DNA of 64,000 bases, from NCBI GenBank assembly GCA_947494195.1, contig CANLUC010000003.1, positions 372,001 to 436,000 on the forward strand, in the 5' to 3' direction. The stretch comes from an uncultured Nesterenkonia sp. (GTDB taxonomy: Bacteria > Actinomycetota > Actinomycetes > Actinomycetales > Micrococcaceae). The position numbers were made by a program, and so were the translations under genes. The notes under the pieces are model-generated. The model did not search any database and was not told the DNA's origin. It saw only the letters and a program-made list of their open reading frames with translations. Shown here piece by piece: positions 25,358-34,285 of this stretch. Each line of letters opens with the position of its first letter. The stretch's first letter is position 1.

Positions 25358-27816
25358 GCGTCGTCAGCGTCACCCTGGGACGCACCCCGCCCTCCGAGAC
25401 ACAGCCCTCGGCGGCGGGTGCACACACCCTCTCGACAGGAGCACAGCCCCCGGCCGCCGAGCAGATCCCGGAACACCACGTGGCGCGTGCACTGAACCGC
25501 GTGAACCGGGGTGAGGCACTGGACCTCGAGACCGCGACAGCCCTGCTGGGGGCTCGCGGCGAGAATCTCCAGCAGCTGCTCACGCTGAGTTCGGCCCAGC
25601 GCGACGCCGGTGCGGCCGCCCGGGGAGATTCCGCGGGAAACTCCATCACCTACTCTCGCAAAGTCTTCATTCCGCTGACCACGCTGTGCCGCGACCGCTG
25701 CCACTACTGCGTCTTCGTCGACACGCCCGGCGGGCTGCGAGCCCAGGGACGGCAGGCCTATCTGAGCGCCGAGGAGGTCCTCGACATCGCCCGCCGCGGC
25801 GCTCAGATGGGGTGCAAGGAGGCGCTGCTGACCCTGGGTGATCGCCCCGAGGACCGTTGGGAAGCCGCTGGCGAGTGGCTGCAGCGGCACGGCTACAGCT
25901 CCACGCTGGAGTACGTGGCTGCCATGGCCGAGCTGATCACTCGCGAGACGGGTCTGCTCGCACACCTGAACCCTGGGGTCATGAGCTGGCCGGAGCTGCA
26001 GCGGCTGCGCCGCACCGCCCCCTCGATGGGAATGATGCTGGAGACCACCTCGACCGCGCTCCACACCGAGCGCGGCGGCGCGCACTACGGCTCACCGGAC
26101 AAGGATCCGGCGCTGCGGCTGCAGGTCATCGAGGATGCCGGGCGCAGCAGGATTCCATTCACCACCGGCATCCTGCTGGGCATCGGAGAGACCCTGCAGG
26201 ATCGAGCGGAATCGCTCTTCGCGCTGCGCGAGGCGCATAACCGGTGGGGCCACGTGCAGGAGGTGATCGTGCAGAACTTCCGCGCCAAGCCACGCACAGC
26301 CATGCAGAATGAGCCTGATCTGGGCATGGACCAATACATTGCGGCTGTGGCCGTGGCCCGTCTGGTGATGGGCGCCGAGGCCCATATCCAGGCCCCGCCG
26401 AATCTGACCGACCCGCGGGAGCTGCACCTGCTGATCCGCGCCGGCGTCGACGACTGGGGCGGCATCAGTCCGCTGACCCCAGACCATGTGAATCCCGAAC
26501 GGCCGTGGCCGCATCTCGACGATCTGGCCAGCATCACCGCCGAGGCCGGATTCACTCTCCGCGAGCGGCTCACCGCGCAGCCCCGCTGGGCGCTGGACCC
26601 GGAGTATTGGATCGATCCGGCCCTGCACGGTCCGACCGCGGCACTGCGCGATGAACACGGCCGCGCCGCGGTGGAGAGTCTGCCGCACCCTGCGCTGCAG
26701 CCGACGACGCCGGAGGCCCCGTCGGCAGACGACCCCGGAGCCGCTCCGACGCTGGAGTCCCCGACTCACCGCCTGCTGCGCCGCGCGGAGGCGGACCCGG
26801 CGGGGCTGGCCGACGCCGACTACGCCGCGCTGCTCGAGCTCCGCGGAGAGGACCTGGAGCAGCTGACCACTCTGGCGGATGAGCTGCGCCGGGACCGGCT
26901 GGGCGAGAGGCTGACCTACGCGGTCAACCGCAATCTGGACTCCGGCCGCTACGATCCGCAGGCGCTGCACGGGGGGTTCGATGACACCGACCTGTCGGCC
27001 GTCGCGGCAGAGGCCGCGGCCTCCGGCGCCACCGAGCTCTGCATCCAGGGACAGCTCAGCGCAGAACTCCCGGGAGAGGCGTACCTCCAGCTCATCGATA
27101 CCCTGCGCACGGAGCAACCACAGCTGCACCTCCACGCCTACCGGCCCGCCGAGGTCCTGGACGCTTCACGACGGCTGGGCACCAGCCCCGCCGAGCTGCA
27201 TCGGCTGATGTTGGAGCGCGGGGTGGGATCGGTCCCCGGCACCGCGGCCCGCGTGCTGGATGACAGGATTCGATCGGCGCTCTCCGGGGGCACGGACATG
27301 CCCGCGGCGCAGTGGCTGGAGCTGATCCGCAGCGCCCACCGAGCGGGCCTGCGCTCCACCGCCACGCTCGTCTACGGGCACATCGAGACACCCGCAGACG
27401 TGGTGGCCCATCTGCGCCGGATCACGGCCCTGCAGGATCAGACCGGCGGGTTCACCGAGTTCATCCCGATGCCCTTTATCGCGCAGGACTCCCCGGTGGC
27501 GATCCCCGGCCTGGACGGACGAATCGCCTCGCGCGGGTACAGCCGCGCGCTGCATGCGGTCGCGCGGCTGCTGCTGCACGGGCGGATCCATCACCTCCAG
27601 GCAGCATGGACCAAGCTGGGGCTCTCCGGAGCAGAAGAGGTCCTGCGCGGCGGCGCCGACGATCTCGGCGGCATCCTGCTCGATGGTGCCACCCGCCCCG
27701 AGACCGATCCGGAGGCCGGGCGCTGCCTCACGTTGGATGATGTGCAGTCCATGGCGGCGCGGCTGGCTCGGACGCCGGTGCAGCGCACGACCCTCTACGC
27801 GGAGGTCTCCCCGTGA
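25354..27816 (+). CDS. fbiC: FbiC-type Fo synthase with an intact CofG half and a cysteine-less CofH half
   Basis: An 820-residue fusion. Residues ~90-430 form the CofG radical SAM domain with its cluster motif CRDRCHYC (Cys112, 116, 119), GCKEALLTLGDRPE and APPNLTDPRELHLLIRAGVDDWGG. Residues ~500-820 align with CofH, yet after NRN (525-527) the NFTN-C-x3-C-x2-C segment of normal FbiC is absent and replaced by a shorter cysteine-free stretch (LDSGRYDPQALHGG). Neighbouring active-site positions have also drifted: MQGG became IQGQ and PFVHQN became PFIAQD. No other frame restores the motif. The frame stays open and the fold seems kept. CofH normally adds the tyrosine-derived group, so Fo production would need another CofH. 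Confidence 0.9.
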   Translation: MSVVSVTLGRTPPSETQPSAAGAHTLSTGAQPPAAEQIPEHHVARALNRVNRGEALDLETATALLGARGENLQQLLTLSSAQRDAGAAARGDSAGNSITYSRKVFIPLTTLCRDRCHYCVFVDTPGGLRAQGRQAYLSAEEVLDIARRGAQMGCKEALLTLGDRPEDRWEAAGEWLQRHGYSSTLEYVAAMAELITRETGLLAHLNPGVMSWPELQRLRRTAPSMGMMLETTSTALHTERGGAHYGSPDKDPALRLQVIEDAGRSRIPFTTGILLGIGETLQDRAESLFALREAHNRWGHVQEVIVQNFRAKPRTAMQNEPDLGMDQYIAAVAVARLVMGAEAHIQAPPNLTDPRELHLLIRAGVDDWGGISPLTPDHVNPERPWPHLDDLASITAEAGFTLRERLTAQPRWALDPEYWIDPALHGPTAALRDEHGRAAVESLPHPALQPTTPEAPSADDPGAAPTLESPTHRLLRRAEADPAGLADADYAALLELRGEDLEQLTTLADELRRDRLGERLTYAVNRNLDSGRYDPQALHGGFDDTDLSAVAAEAAASGATELCIQGQLSAELPGEAYLQLIDTLRTEQPQLHLHAYRPAEVLDASRRLGTSPAELHRLMLERGVGSVPGTAARVLDDRIRSALSGGTDMPAAQWLELIRSAHRAGLRSTATLVYGHIETPADVVAHLRRITALQDQTGGFTEFIPMPFIAQDSPVAIPGLDGRIASRGYSRALHAVARLLLHGRIHHLQAAWTKLGLSGAEEVLRGGADDLGGILLDGATRPETDPEAGRCLTLDDVQSMAARLARTPVQRTTLYAEVSP

Positions 27817-29321
27817 GCGAGCATCGGCGGGTCGTCGTCGTCGGCGCGGGGTTCGCCGGGCTGGGGGCCGCGATGCGGCTGGCGGAGTCAGGCGAGCGTT
27901 CCTTCACCGTGCTCGAGCAGGCCGCGGAGATCGGCGGGACCTGGCGCGACAACGTCTACCCGGGGGTGGCCTGCGACGTTCCCTCGCACCTGTACTCCTT
28001 CTCCTTCGCGCCCCGGGCTGACTGGTCCCGCCGGTACGCCGAGGGCCCGGAGATCCTGCGCTACCTGCGCAGCTGTGCCGAGACCCCAGGGGTCCGCGAG
28101 CGCCTGCGCACCGGGACGGGGCTCCGGGAAGCTCACTGGTCGCAGCAACGCGGGCTGTGGGAGCTGAGCACCACCACCGGGGCGCTGACGGCAGAGTTTC
28201 TGGTGCTGGCCACGGGACGGTTCAACGAGCCGCATATTCCCGCCATGACCGGCCTTGCCGACTTCGCGGGACCGATCATGCACACTGCACGCTGGCGGAG
28301 CGGGATGGAACTTGCCGGACGGCGTATGGGCGTGGTGGGCACCGGGGCTTCGGCTGTGCAGCTGGTGCCCGAGCTGGTGGCAGCGGGTGCGGCGGTGACG
28401 GTCTTCCAGCGCAGCGCCCCCTGGGTGATCCCCAAAGCAGACACGGCCTACAGCGCCTCCGAACAAGAGCTGTTCGCCCGCCGGGACGCAGCGCGCCGGG
28501 CCCACCGGCAGGAGATCTTCGCAGAGCTCGACCAGGGCTTCCCGGCCCGGCTGCGCGGCTCAGCGGAGAACACCGAGCTGCGCGACCGCGCACTGCGGCA
28601 TCTGCACGACCAGATCAGCGAGCCCGAGCTGCGCGCTCGGCTGACCCCCGACTACGCGATCGGCTGCAAGCGTGTGCTGCTCTCGGACGCCTGGTACCCC
28701 GCGCTGAGCTCCGGGAGCGTCACCGTGGAGGACAGCGCCCTCGCCTCGCTCTCCCCGACGACGGCGACCGCCGAGTCCGGGAACCAGCATCGCCTGGACG
28801 CGCTGGTGCTCGCCACCGGGTTCCAGGCCTCCCGGCCGGGCATCGCGCAGCGAGTGCGCGGTCGGCTCGGAGTGCTGCTCAGCGACCATTGGGAGCAGGG
28901 CATGAGCTCCTACGCCTCCACTGCGGTGAGCGGATTCCCGAACTGTTTCCTGCTCGGCGGACCCAACGCCGCGCTGGGGCACAACTCTGCGCTGACCATG
29001 CTGGAGACCCAGATCAATCACCTGCTCAGCGCCCTGGAGCAGCTTCCTCCGGGAAGCATCTGTGAGGTGCGCGGCGCCGCGGAGCGCGGATACACCGCCA
29101 TGCTGGACTCGCGGGCGGCGCAGACCGTCTGGACCGCCCAGGGATGTTCCAGCTGGTACCGCGATCCCGCCACCGGCCGGGTCACGCTGCTCTGGCCGGG
29201 CAGTGCGGCTGAGTATTCGCGCCGCTACGCCAAGTTCGATCCCGCCGCCTACCACCTGCAGGCACGGTCGGACACGGCTGTCGGGCCTGCCCGTGGGGCC
29301 GAGGAGATGAGCCTTCTATGA
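27813..29321 (+). CDS. FAD/NADPH monooxygenase of the Baeyer-Villiger/FMO type
   Basis: A 502-residue flavoprotein: N-terminal FAD Rossmann motif VVVVGAGFAGLGAA, a second NADPH motif MGVVGTGASAVQ, and FAGPIMHTARW, which fits the type I Baeyer-Villiger fingerprint FxGxxxHxxxW. EIGGTWRDNVYPGVACDVPSHLYSFSF is the standard flavin-side stretch. Such enzymes insert oxygen into ketones or oxidise heteroatoms. The GTG start overlaps the fbiC stop and its own stop overlaps the cofD ATG, so it is locked into the F420 operon although no F420 pathway step needs it. Function in this context is unknown. Confidence 0.87.
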   Translation: MSEHRRVVVVGAGFAGLGAAMRLAESGERSFTVLEQAAEIGGTWRDNVYPGVACDVPSHLYSFSFAPRADWSRRYAEGPEILRYLRSCAETPGVRERLRTGTGLREAHWSQQRGLWELSTTTGALTAEFLVLATGRFNEPHIPAMTGLADFAGPIMHTARWRSGMELAGRRMGVVGTGASAVQLVPELVAAGAAVTVFQRSAPWVIPKADTAYSASEQELFARRDAARRAHRQEIFAELDQGFPARLRGSAENTELRDRALRHLHDQISEPELRARLTPDYAIGCKRVLLSDAWYPALSSGSVTVEDSALASLSPTTATAESGNQHRLDALVLATGFQASRPGIAQRVRGRLGVLLSDHWEQGMSSYASTAVSGFPNCFLLGGPNAALGHNSALTMLETQINHLLSALEQLPPGSICEVRGAAERGYTAMLDSRAAQTVWTAQGCSSWYRDPATGRVTLLWPGSAAEYSRRYAKFDPAAYHLQARSDTAVGPARGAEEMSLL

Positions 29322-30343
29322 AGATCACGATGTTGGCCGGCGGTGTCGGCGGAGCCAAGTTCGCGCTCGGGCTGCGCGCCCTGCTCCAGGCCCGACACCC
29401 GGATCATGAGCTGCGCATCATCGCCAATGTCGGCGACGACATGTGGCTGACCGGCCTGAAGGTCTGCCCGGATCTGGATTCACTGATGTACGCGCTGGCC
29501 GGGGTCAACGATGCCCAGCGCGGCTGGGGTCGCGAGGACGAGAGCACCCGGGTCAGCGCTGAGCTCTCCGAGTTCGGGGTGGGCTGGCCCTGGTTCACGC
29601 TCGGAGATCTCGATCTCGGCACGCACATCGCCCGGTCGGCGCTGCTGCGGGAGGGGCTGCCGCTCTCGGATGTCACCCGCAGGCTCAGCGCCCGCTGGGA
29701 CCTGGGGGCACGGCTGCTGCCGGCGGCCGAGACCGATCTCGAGACCTGGGTGGAGCTCGAGGCGGGCTGCGCGGAGACCGGGACGGTCCACTTCGAGGAA
29801 TGGTGGGTCCGTCTGCGAGCCGGGATCCCGGCACACCGGTTCCACCAGCGCGGGACGCAGCCGGTGCAGCCTGGCGCGGGTGTGCTCGAGGCCATCGCCG
29901 ATGCTGATGCGGTGCTGTTCGCGCCCTCGAACCCGGTGGTCTCCATCGGCACCATCTGCGGCTTCCCCGCCGCCGACGGGCCCGGGATCGCGGGCATCCC
30001 TGAGATCGCCGATGCTTTGCGCTCCACGCGGGCTCCGGTGGTCGGGGTCTCCCCCATCATCGATTCCGCTCCGCTGCGCGGCATGGCACGGCAATGTCTT
30101 CAGAGCCTCGGCTGGGAGTGTTCGGCCCGCGCGGTGGGGCTCGCGTACGGGGCGCGCAGCGCCGGGGGGCTTCTGGACGGGTGGCTGGTCGATGAGGCCG
30201 ACGCGTCCGCGGTGCCCGAGCTGCGCAGCGCCGGGCTTCATGCGCAGGCCGCTCCGCTGTGGATGACCGACGCCGCGACGTCGCAGGACCTCGCCGCGGC
30301 GGCCCTGCAGCTGGCCGACCTGGTCTCCTCATCACCTCGTTGA
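29318..30343 (+). CDS. cofD: 2-phospho-L-lactate transferase (FbiA)
   Basis: A 341-residue CofD-family protein starting ITMLAGGVGGAKFALGLRALL, followed by IIANVGDDMWLTGLKVCPDLDSLMY, TWFTLGDLD-type segment (WFTLGDLDLGTHIARS), FAPSNPVVSIGTI and APVVGVSPIIDSAPLRGMA. It joins Fo to the GTP-activated phosphoacid to form F420-0 or dehydro-F420-0. It is the last gene of the rightward operon and its ATG overlaps the monooxygenase stop. It ends 1 bp from the convergent cofE stop. Confidence 0.93.
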   Translation: MKITMLAGGVGGAKFALGLRALLQARHPDHELRIIANVGDDMWLTGLKVCPDLDSLMYALAGVNDAQRGWGREDESTRVSAELSEFGVGWPWFTLGDLDLGTHIARSALLREGLPLSDVTRRLSARWDLGARLLPAAETDLETWVELEAGCAETGTVHFEEWWVRLRAGIPAHRFHQRGTQPVQPGAGVLEAIADADAVLFAPSNPVVSIGTICGFPAADGPGIAGIPEIADALRSTRAPVVGVSPIIDSAPLRGMARQCLQSLGWECSARAVGLAYGARSAGGLLDGWLVDEADASAVPELRSAGLHAQAAPLWMTDAATSQDLAAAALQLADLVSSSPR

Positions 30344-30344
30344 G

Positions 30345-31163
30345 CTAGCTCAGCGGTTCCCCGGCGAGCGCGCGCCGATACCCCTCTGCCATGGCCTCCT
30401 CGGTGCCGAGCCGAAACATGTCCTGGTCTCCGGTGCGCACCAGAGTCCTGGCCCCGGGCGTCGGCCCGGGGTGCACCAGGTGGGCCGCTCCGCGGATCAC
30501 TGCCACCGGGTGTCCCGACGCTTTGCCCTTGACCAGGTCCCCCATGGCCGCAAGCTCGTCGGCGACGGCGATCTGTGTGGCTTCCAGGGCGCGGCCGTGG
30601 CCGTCGGTGCCTCCGCGGTGATCGTGCACCGTGCGCACCCCGGCTGCACCGATCGCGATGTCCGTCTGTCCGGTGCGCCACGCCCGGCCCAGCGTGTCCG
30701 AGATGATCACACCGAGCGCGGCGTCGAACGTCTCACTGAGTGTGCGGCGGATCATTTCCGCGGAGGCGTCGGGATCCTCGGGCAGGAGCAGCACGGTCCC
30801 TGCGGCGGTGTTGCTGGCGTCCACTCCGGCTGCGGCACCCACGATGCCGAGCCGGTTCTCCACGATCCTGGTCCGTCCCGCCCCGTCGGCGCGAGGCCGG
30901 CTTGCCACCTCCCGGATGGTCTCCCGGGTGATCGCGTCCTCGCGGTCCGCGGCCTGCACGATCCGTCCTTCGGCCTTGGAGAGGATCTTGCTCGTGATCA
31001 CCAGGACATCGCCGGGCTGGGGCCTCCGCTCGGGGCGCAGCCCAGCATGGGTGACGAGCGCCCGGCTGATCAGCTCCGCGACGTCATCGCCGGGATGGAT
31101 CTCCGGCAGCCCAGGGAGCGCCCAGGCCTGCAGGCCGTCCTCGGAGGCGTGGTGATCCGTCAT
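30345..31163 (-). CDS. cofE: F420-0:gamma-glutamyl ligase, single-domain form
   Basis: About 272 residues matching the CofE ligase: [76 protein letters not shown] and [25 protein letters not shown]. It adds glutamates to F420-0 with GTP. Mycobacterial FbiB is longer because of a C-terminal FMN-binding reductase domain that converts dehydro-F420-0 to F420-0; that domain is missing here. The gene reads leftward, opposite to cofC-fbiC-cofD, and lies 51 bp downstream of the aminotransferase stop. An ATG at 31172 is also possible; 31163 is better spaced from an AGG-rich SD. Confidence 0.9.
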   Translation of the reverse strand: MTDHHASEDGLQAWALPGLPEIHPGDDVAELISRALVTHAGLRPERRPQPGDVLVITSKILSKAEGRIVQAADREDAITRETIREVASRPRADGAGRTRIVENRLGIVGAAAGVDASNTAAGTVLLLPEDPDASAEMIRRTLSETFDAALGVIISDTLGRAWRTGQTDIAIGAAGVRTVHDHRGGTDGHGRALEATQIAVADELAAMGDLVKGKASGHPVAVIRGAAHLVHPGPTPGARTLVRTGDQDMFRLGTEEAMAEGYRRALAGEPLS

Positions 31164-31214
31164 CCGGCCCATCCTAGAACCGACCTGTCAGCCGGGTGGA
31201 CGCCACGCGCCAGA

Positions 31215-32606
31215 TCAGGCGTCGCGGATGAACTCGTCGGCGAGGTCAAGCACTTCGTCGAGCACGCCGATCCCGAAGCTCAGCTCCTCTGCCGTGGTGT
31301 TCAGCGGCGGGCAGATGTGCAGCCGGGTCATGTTCATGAAGGGAAGCACTCCCCGGGCTTTGCACGCCGCGACGAGTTCACCCATCAGCGCCGGGGTCTG
31401 CCCATAGGGGGCCAGCGGTTCCCTGGTGGTCTTGTCCTTGACCAGCTCGATGGCCCAGAACATGCCGACGCCGCGCACATCCCCGACGCTGGGGTGGCGT
31501 TCCTTGAGCTGCTGCAGCCGCGGCGCGATCACCTCTTTCCCGAGGTGCAGTGCGTTCTCCACCATGCCCTCGTCCCGCATGGCATTGATCGCGGCCACTG
31601 CGGCGGCCGCGGCGAGGGGGTGACCCGAGTAGGTCAGGCCCCCCGGGTAGAGGCGCTGGGCGAAGGTGGCGTAGATCGCGTCGTCCATGGCCACGCCGCC
31701 CATCGGCACGTAGCCGGAGTTCACGCCCTTCGCGAAGGTGACGATGTCCGGCTCGATCCCGAAGTGCTCATGGGCGAACCACTTGCCGGACCGTCCGAAG
31801 CCTGCCATCACCTCATCGATGATCAGCACCAGCCCGAACTCGTCGCAGAGCGCACGCACGCCCTGCATATATCCCTCGGGCGGCAGATAGATCCCGGCGG
31901 TTCCCGGGATCGCCTCCAGGATGATCGCCGCGACCTGCGCGGGGCCCTCGAGGGTCAGCGTGTCGCGCAGATGCGCCAGCGCCCGCTCGGTCTCCCGCTG
32001 CTCGCTCCACCGGTCCGCCTCCGCCGGACGGAAATGCGAGCGGTAGGTGTAGGCCGGGAGGAAATGGACCACCCCGGCGTCGTCGTCGTTGGCTATCCGA
32101 CGGGGGTCTCCGGTGAGATTCACCGCCAGGTGTGATCCGCCGTGGTAGGAGCGGTAGGCGGAGAGGATCTTGCGCCGACCGGTGTGCAGCCGCGCCATGC
32201 GGACCGCGTGCTCATTGGCGTCGGCGCCTCCTGCGGTGAAGAAGACGTGGTTGATGTCCTCGGGCAGCAGCTCGGTGATCAGCCGAGCGGCTTCGGACCG
32301 GGCGTCATTGGCGTGCTGCGGCGCGACGGTGCAGAGCTTCTCCGCCTGGTCCTTGATCGCCGCGATGATCTTGGGGTGCTTGTGTCCCGCGTTGGTGAAG
32401 ATCAGCTGGGAGGTCAGGTCGAGGAGCTTGTTGCCCTCCCCGTCCCAGATCCAGGAGCCTTCCGCATCCAGCACGGTCATCGGGGTCAGCGACTCCTGGG
32501 CGCTCCAGGAGTGGAACACGTGCTGGCGGTCTAGGTCATAGCCGGTCCGCCCGGCCTCGATCGTCTCGGGGCTGATTCGGGTGCTCGCGCTGGTCTCGGT
32601 GGTCAT
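31215..32606 (-). CDS. Class III (omega) aminotransferase, likely beta-alanine/beta-aminoisobutyrate transaminase
   Basis: A 463-residue fold-type I PLP enzyme. It has LLDLTSQLIFTNAGHKHPKI, FFTAGGADANEHAVRMAR, YRSYHGGSHLA, IIDEVMAGFGRSGKWFA with the PLP-nitrogen aspartate (Asp264), and the Schiff-base lysine Lys293 in TFAKGVNSGYVPMG. In context it would move the amino group of beta-alanine or beta-aminoisobutyrate to pyruvate or 2-oxoglutarate, making (methyl)malonate semialdehyde for the adjacent dehydrogenase. The ATG at 32606 has a good family N-terminus; the upstream extension is spurious. The beta-amino-acid substrate is inferred from neighbours. Confidence 0.88.
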   Translation of the reverse strand: MTTETSASTRISPETIEAGRTGYDLDRQHVFHSWSAQESLTPMTVLDAEGSWIWDGEGNKLLDLTSQLIFTNAGHKHPKIIAAIKDQAEKLCTVAPQHANDARSEAARLITELLPEDINHVFFTAGGADANEHAVRMARLHTGRRKILSAYRSYHGGSHLAVNLTGDPRRIANDDDAGVVHFLPAYTYRSHFRPAEADRWSEQRETERALAHLRDTLTLEGPAQVAAIILEAIPGTAGIYLPPEGYMQGVRALCDEFGLVLIIDEVMAGFGRSGKWFAHEHFGIEPDIVTFAKGVNSGYVPMGGVAMDDAIYATFAQRLYPGGLTYSGHPLAAAAAVAAINAMRDEGMVENALHLGKEVIAPRLQQLKERHPSVGDVRGVGMFWAIELVKDKTTREPLAPYGQTPALMGELVAACKARGVLPFMNMTRLHICPPLNTTAEELSFGIGVLDEVLDLADEFIRDA

Positions 32607-32661
32607 GGATCTCTCCTGGTCGTCTCGTGCTGGTCGATCTGCGCCGGTCAGTCCTGCCTGG

Positions 32662-34182
32662 TCAGTCGTTCTGTGGGAAGCCCAGCTGCAGGCCGCTCTC
32701 GGCGGGATCGCCCCAGCGGGTGGTGACGACCTTGCCGCGGGTGTAGAAGTGCACGCCCTCGGCGCCATGGGCGTGGCTGTCGCCAAAGAGGGAGTTCTTC
32801 CACCCGCCGAAGGAGTAGTACGCCATCGGCACCGGAATCGGAACGTTGACCCCCACCATGCCCACCGAGACCTCCATCTCGAAGCGACGTGCGGCGGCCC
32901 CGTCCCGGGTGAAGATCGCGGTGCCGTTGCCGTAGGGGTTGGTGTTGATCAGCTCCAGCGCCTGCTCATAGGTCTCGGCACGCACCACGGAGAGCACGGG
33001 CCCGAAGATCTCATCCTGGTAAGCCTTCATCGCCGGGGTGACGTGGTCCAGCAGGGTCGGACCGAGGAACGCAGCTTCGCTGACATCGGCCTCGGCCCAG
33101 CTGCGACCATCGACGACGATGCTCGCGCCCTCGGCCTCGGCACCGTCCACATAGCTGCGCACCTTGTCCCGATGACCGCGGTTGATGAGCGGCCCCAGAT
33201 CAGGGTTCTCGCCCCCGAGGGAGAGTCCGCGGGTGCGCTCGGCGATCTTCTCGACCAGCTGATCGGCGATGTCCCCGACGGCGACCACCACGGAGATCGC
33301 CATGCAGCGCTCACCCGCGGAGCCGTAGCCGGCCGAGACCGCGCTGTCTGCGGCGCGCTCGAGATCAGCATCGGGCAGGACCATCATGTGGTTCTTCGCC
33401 CCGCCGAGGGCCTGGACTCGCTTGCCGGCCTTCGTCCCGGTCTCGTACACGTATTTGGCCACCGGCGTGGAGCCGACGAAGGAGACCGCCTGGATGTCCG
33501 GGTGGTTCAGCAGACCGTCGACGGCGACCTTGTCCCCGTGCAGGACGTTGACCACGCCGTCGGGCAGCCCCGCCTCCTGCCAGAGCTCGGCCTGCCAGTT
33601 CACCGCGCTGGGATCCTTCTCACTGGGTTTGATCACGACCGTGTTGCCCGAGGCCACCGCGATGGGGGTGAACCACATGGGCACCATCGCCGGGAAGTTG
33701 AACGGGGTGATGATCGCGACCGGGCCGAGCGGGTGCCGGGCCGAGTGCACGTCGACATCCGTGGAGGCGTTGATGGTCAGCGAACCCTTGAGCTGATGCG
33801 GAATGCCGCAGGCAAACTCCACGACCTCGAGTCCGCGCTGGACCTCGCCGAGCGCGTCGGAGAACACCTTGCCGTGCTCCCGGGAGATGATCTGCGCCAG
33901 CTCCTTCTTCCGAGCGTTCAGCAGCTCGCGGTAGCGGAAGAGTATCTGTGTGCGCTTCGACAGCGACGCCGTCTTCCACGTGGAGAAGGCCTCCTTCGCC
34001 GTGTCCACCACGTGATCCACGTCGGCCTGGGCCGCCAGCGGAATCTCGGTGACGACCTCACCGGTGGCGGGGTTCTCCACGGGGATCCGTGAGGCGGACT
34101 CCGAGGCGACGGTCCTGCCTCCGATCCAGTGGCCGGTGGCGGCGGTGGTCAGGGTCTGCGGAGCTGAGGAGATCTCGGTCAT
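32662..34182 (-). CDS. mmsA: CoA-acylating (methyl)malonate-semialdehyde dehydrogenase
   Basis: A 506-residue aldehyde dehydrogenase of the MMSDH subfamily. ITPFNFPAMVPMWFTPIA is the NAD-binding stretch, VQALGGAKNHMMVLPDAD shows Asn where ordinary ALDHs have the general-base Glu, and GYGSAGERCMAIS holds the nucleophile Cys293. FTRDGAAARRFEMEVSVGMVGVNVPIPVP is subfamily-typical. It converts methylmalonate or malonate semialdehyde with CoA and NAD to propionyl- or acetyl-CoA plus CO2, the last step of thymine/uracil breakdown. It is the first gene of the mmsA-aminotransferase-cofE unit and divergent from pucR. Confidence 0.94.
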   Translation of the reverse strand: MTEISSAPQTLTTAATGHWIGGRTVASESASRIPVENPATGEVVTEIPLAAQADVDHVVDTAKEAFSTWKTASLSKRTQILFRYRELLNARKKELAQIISREHGKVFSDALGEVQRGLEVVEFACGIPHQLKGSLTINASTDVDVHSARHPLGPVAIITPFNFPAMVPMWFTPIAVASGNTVVIKPSEKDPSAVNWQAELWQEAGLPDGVVNVLHGDKVAVDGLLNHPDIQAVSFVGSTPVAKYVYETGTKAGKRVQALGGAKNHMMVLPDADLERAADSAVSAGYGSAGERCMAISVVVAVGDIADQLVEKIAERTRGLSLGGENPDLGPLINRGHRDKVRSYVDGAEAEGASIVVDGRSWAEADVSEAAFLGPTLLDHVTPAMKAYQDEIFGPVLSVVRAETYEQALELINTNPYGNGTAIFTRDGAAARRFEMEVSVGMVGVNVPIPVPMAYYSFGGWKNSLFGDSHAHGAEGVHFYTRGKVVTTRWGDPAESGLQLGFPQND

Positions 34183-34248
34183 GCGGCAATTCTGATCCAG
34201 CGACGCTCCGGCGGCCAGGTACAGATTGTCAGGTCCCCGGCCCTGATT

Positions 34249-34285
34249 CTGACACTGTGTAAAGACGACCGGTAGGCTGGGTCCG
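34249..34285 (+). promoter_or_regulatory. pucR promoter with overlapping operator
   Basis: CTGACA (34249-34254), an 18-bp spacer and TAGGCT (34273-34278) place transcription start at the GTG 34285, so the transcript would be leaderless. TGACAC-T-GTGTAA (34250-34262) is the same 6-1-6 palindrome found upstream of cofC and covers the -35 box, which suggests repression of pucR and possibly control of the divergent mmsA. Confidence 0.6.

Noticed and set aside
30471-32135. A 554-codon plus-strand frame antisense to cofE and the aminotransferase
   Set aside because: Overlaps two well-supported enzymes on the other strand and has no domain pattern.
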